Shown piece by piece: positions 6,267 through 7,996 of a stretch of 7,996 nt of DNA (positions within the stretch are counted from its first letter, which is position 1; every line of letters starts with the position of its first letter). The DNA lies in the NCBI GenBank assembly GCA_020056645.1, contig JAGVHJ010000391.1, positions 1 to 7,996 of the forward strand. Reading direction: 5' to 3'. Under the pieces are notes generated by a model. The model saw only the letters and a list, made by a program, of their open reading frames with translations, did no database searches and was not told the DNA's origin. Made by a program: the position numbers and the translations under genes. This DNA is from Desulfobacterales bacterium (lineage in GTDB: Bacteria; Desulfobacterota; Desulfobacteria; Desulfobacterales; JAHIVH01).

Positions 6267-7996
6267 TTAATACCCAAAAAACGAACCTGTCTGAAAAACA
6301 ATCACGGCCAGTGAAAAAGCGATGGCCGTATTAAAGAGAATCGAAAAAACGCCCCATCGCCACGATCCCGCCTCACGGGAGAGACACACCACCGCCACAA
6401 AACAGGGTGCGTAGAAGAGGGTGAAGATGATCAGGCTCAATGCGGATAGGGGAGTCCAGCCCTCGGTTTTCGCCAGAGTATCGGAAAGGGAGGTCGCCTC
6501 TTCCGGATCGACCTCCCCCAGGGAATAGGCCGTGCCCAGGGTCGACACCACCACCTCTTTAGCCGCGAATCCGCCCAGAAGGGCGATATTGGCGCGCCAG
6601 TCAAATCCCGCAAGGAGGGTCACCGTTTCAAGGGCCGATCCGATCCGGCCCGCAACCGAATATTTGAGAGCCGCCATGGCTTCTTCTCCATCGACCGCCA
6701 TCACTCTTTCTTTCAGCAGGGCCGATTCCGGAGAAAGTTTGTCGCTCTTTTCAGCGCCATCAACTCCACTGGCCCTCTGTACCGGGGCTTTGGCGAGCAA
6801 GGAGGCTCTCTCTCTTTGAAAATGCGCCTTTTGTTCATTGGGCAGGGCTGGAAAACGCATCATGGCCCATAGGAGAATGGAGATCCCCAAAATCACCGTA
6901 CCCGCTTTTTTTATGTATTGCCGGGTCCGCTCCCAGGTGTGAATCAAAAGCCCCTTGAAGGTGGGAAAGCGGTAGGGCGGAAGCTCCATGACAAAGGGAG
7001 CCGATTCCCCCCTGATAAGCGTCGTTCGAAGCAGTTTCGCCACGAGAAGCGCCCCCATCCAGGCGATCAGCGTTATCCCCCCCATCATCAAGGCCTGATT
7101 TTTTGAAAAAAAAGCCGCGACCAAAAGGGCGAACACCGGAAGCTTGGCTCCGCAATTCATGAAAGGAACCGTGAGAAGGGTCGCGAGCCGCTCTTTAGGA
7201 GACTTGAGGGTTCGCGTGGCCATGATGCCTGGAACCGCGCATCCGCCTGCGATGCCACCCGATATAATAAAGGGCATCACCGAGCTGCCGTGTAGTCCGA
7301 AGATCCGGAAAATCCGGTCGAGCATGTAAGCCACCCGGGCCAGATAACCGGAATCCTCCAGAATGGCGACGCCCAAAAACATGAACAGGATCAACGGAGT
7401 AAACCCGATAACGCCGCCGACCCCGTCGATGATTCCCGAGATGACCAGGGATTTAAGAAGGCCCTCTGGAAGCCCCGCATCCACAACGCCGGAAAGCCAG
7501 CCAAATACGCCTTCGATGACCCCGATGGGCCATGCGCTATAAGTGAAGGTGAAGTGATAAAGTCCCATCAACACAAGCACCATGATCACCGGCCCCAGGA
7601 ACCGGTGGGTGAGCACCCGGTCGATCTTGCCGGACAGCTCTATCCGGTTCCGGTCCTCGTCCAAATAGGTGACCCCTTCTTTCAGAATCGCCTTGATATA
7701 GCCATAGCGATGATCGGCAATGAGCGCCGCCGGGTAGGTCTCGAGGTTTTTTTTCAGGCGCGATGCAAGGCTTTGAACCATTGCCTCAAGGACCGTTGAA
7801 ACTTCGGCGGAGCGGCTTCTTCCCATCCTCAAGATCTGCTCGTCTTGTTCCAGATATTTCAAGGCGACCCAGCGAGCGGGAAAGAGGCCGGTCATCCATT
7901 TTTCATGAATGATCTTCTCCTCCATCTCTTTAAGGAGAGGGTCAATATCCGGACCATAAGAGATGTTTAACGCAACCGGCGATCCTTTCAGAACCG
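6267..7996 (-). CDS. feoB: Ferrous iron transporter FeoB, linker and membrane domain (N-terminal GTPase domain outside window)
   Basis: The frame is open to the right edge, leaving 575 visible residues of a FeoB that is normally about 700-800. The visible part begins in the linker after the G domain (ISYGPDIDPLLKE, then ARWVALKYLEQDEQI, typical of the FeoB cytosolic helical region). An ATG at 7925 is internal, not the start. The membrane domain keeps both Gate repeats: CAVPGIMATR with Cys at 7239-7241, NCGAKLPV with Cys at 7152-7154, AAKEVVVSTLGT (AKE at 6555-6563), and FYAPCFVAVV with Cys at 6402-6404. About eight or more hydrophobic segments are present, and the C-terminus (QTGSFFGY) looks complete. 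A hydrophilic loop of about 64 residues (roughly 6665-6855) interrupts the second half, as in many proteobacterial FeoBs. FeoB imports Fe(II) across the inner membrane using its G domain. No feoA or feoC is visible; a TetR gene follows instead. Confidence 0.97.
   Translation of the reverse strand, partial: VLKGSPVALNISYGPDIDPLLKEMEEKIIHEKWMTGLFPARWVALKYLEQDEQILRMGRSRSAEVSTVLEAMVQSLASRLKKNLETYPAALIADHRYGYIKAILKEGVTYLDEDRNRIELSGKIDRVLTHRFLGPVIMVLVLMGLYHFTFTYSAWPIGVIEGVFGWLSGVVDAGLPEGLLKSLVISGIIDGVGGVIGFTPLILFMFLGVAILEDSGYLARVAYMLDRIFRIFGLHGSSVMPFIISGGIAGGCAVPGIMATRTLKSPKERLATLLTVPFMNCGAKLPVFALLVAAFFSKNQALMMGGITLIAWMGALLVAKLLRTTLIRGESAPFVMELPPYRFPTFKGLLIHTWERTRQYIKKAGTVILGISILLWAMMRFPALPNEQKAHFQRERASLLAKAPVQRASGVDGAEKSDKLSPESALLKERVMAVDGEEAMAALKYSVAGRIGSALETVTLLAGFDWRANIALLGGFAAKEVVVSTLGTAYSLGEVDPEEATSLSDTLAKTEGWTPLSALSLIIFTLFYAPCFVAVVCLSREAGSWRWGVFSILFNTAIAFSLAVIVFQTGSFFGY

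Noticed and set aside
490..7580. Similar strings CCATCAACACAAGC near 493 and 7565.
   Set aside because: Both lie inside unrelated coding regions with no matching flanks; chance similarity.
7926..7996. Treating ATG 7925 as the start of a G-domain-less FeoB.
   Set aside because: The frame is open to the window edge and the upstream codons read as the normal FeoB linker, so the gene simply continues outside the window.

Overview
The window looks like an ordinary chromosomal stretch from a Gram-negative bacterium with an outer membrane and about half G+C. The lipoproteins, the AsmA-like protein and the mix of families would suit the Desulfobacterota (former Deltaproteobacteria). That placement is inference from protein style; no rRNA or other taxonomic marker is present. 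I saw no mobile element, CRISPR array, tRNA, rRNA or integration site.

Layout, left to right. (1) Positions 1-1542, minus: the first 514 codons of an AsmA-like envelope protein whose 3' end lies beyond the left edge. (2) 1543-1735: an AT-rich divergent intergenic region with a plausible minus-strand promoter. (3) 1736-3937, plus: a 733-aa DUF3141 protein, with a PHA-synthase-like alpha/beta hydrolase core (Cys-Asp-His) and a TerB-like C-terminal domain. (4) 3938-4040: a convergent gap with a strong hairpin whose T-tract serves the minus strand. (5) 4041-5322, minus: two lipoprotein genes in a probable operon, a small lipoprotein with an Ala/Pro/His-rich tail followed by a Mip/FkpA-like FKBP prolyl isomerase. 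(6) 5463-6164, minus: a TetR-family regulator. (7) 6267-7996, minus: the ferrous iron transporter FeoB, whose N-terminal GTPase domain lies beyond the right edge.

How the genes may work together: feoB and tetR are adjacent on one strand, so the regulator may respond to iron or to envelope state, but the sequence does not show its ligand. The tetR gene has the best promoter in the window, TTGACA-17-TATGAT. It lies inside an apparent N-terminal extension of the reading frame and implies a shorter protein made from a nearly leaderless transcript. The FKBP and small lipoprotein fit periplasmic or outer-membrane protein folding, and AsmA-like proteins fit lipid transport or envelope assembly. The DUF3141 gene stands alone, with no PHA genes near it. 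I find no convincing undescribed multi-gene system; the points most worth checking are the tetR promoter and start, the two-domain DUF3141 protein and the tailed lipoprotein pair.
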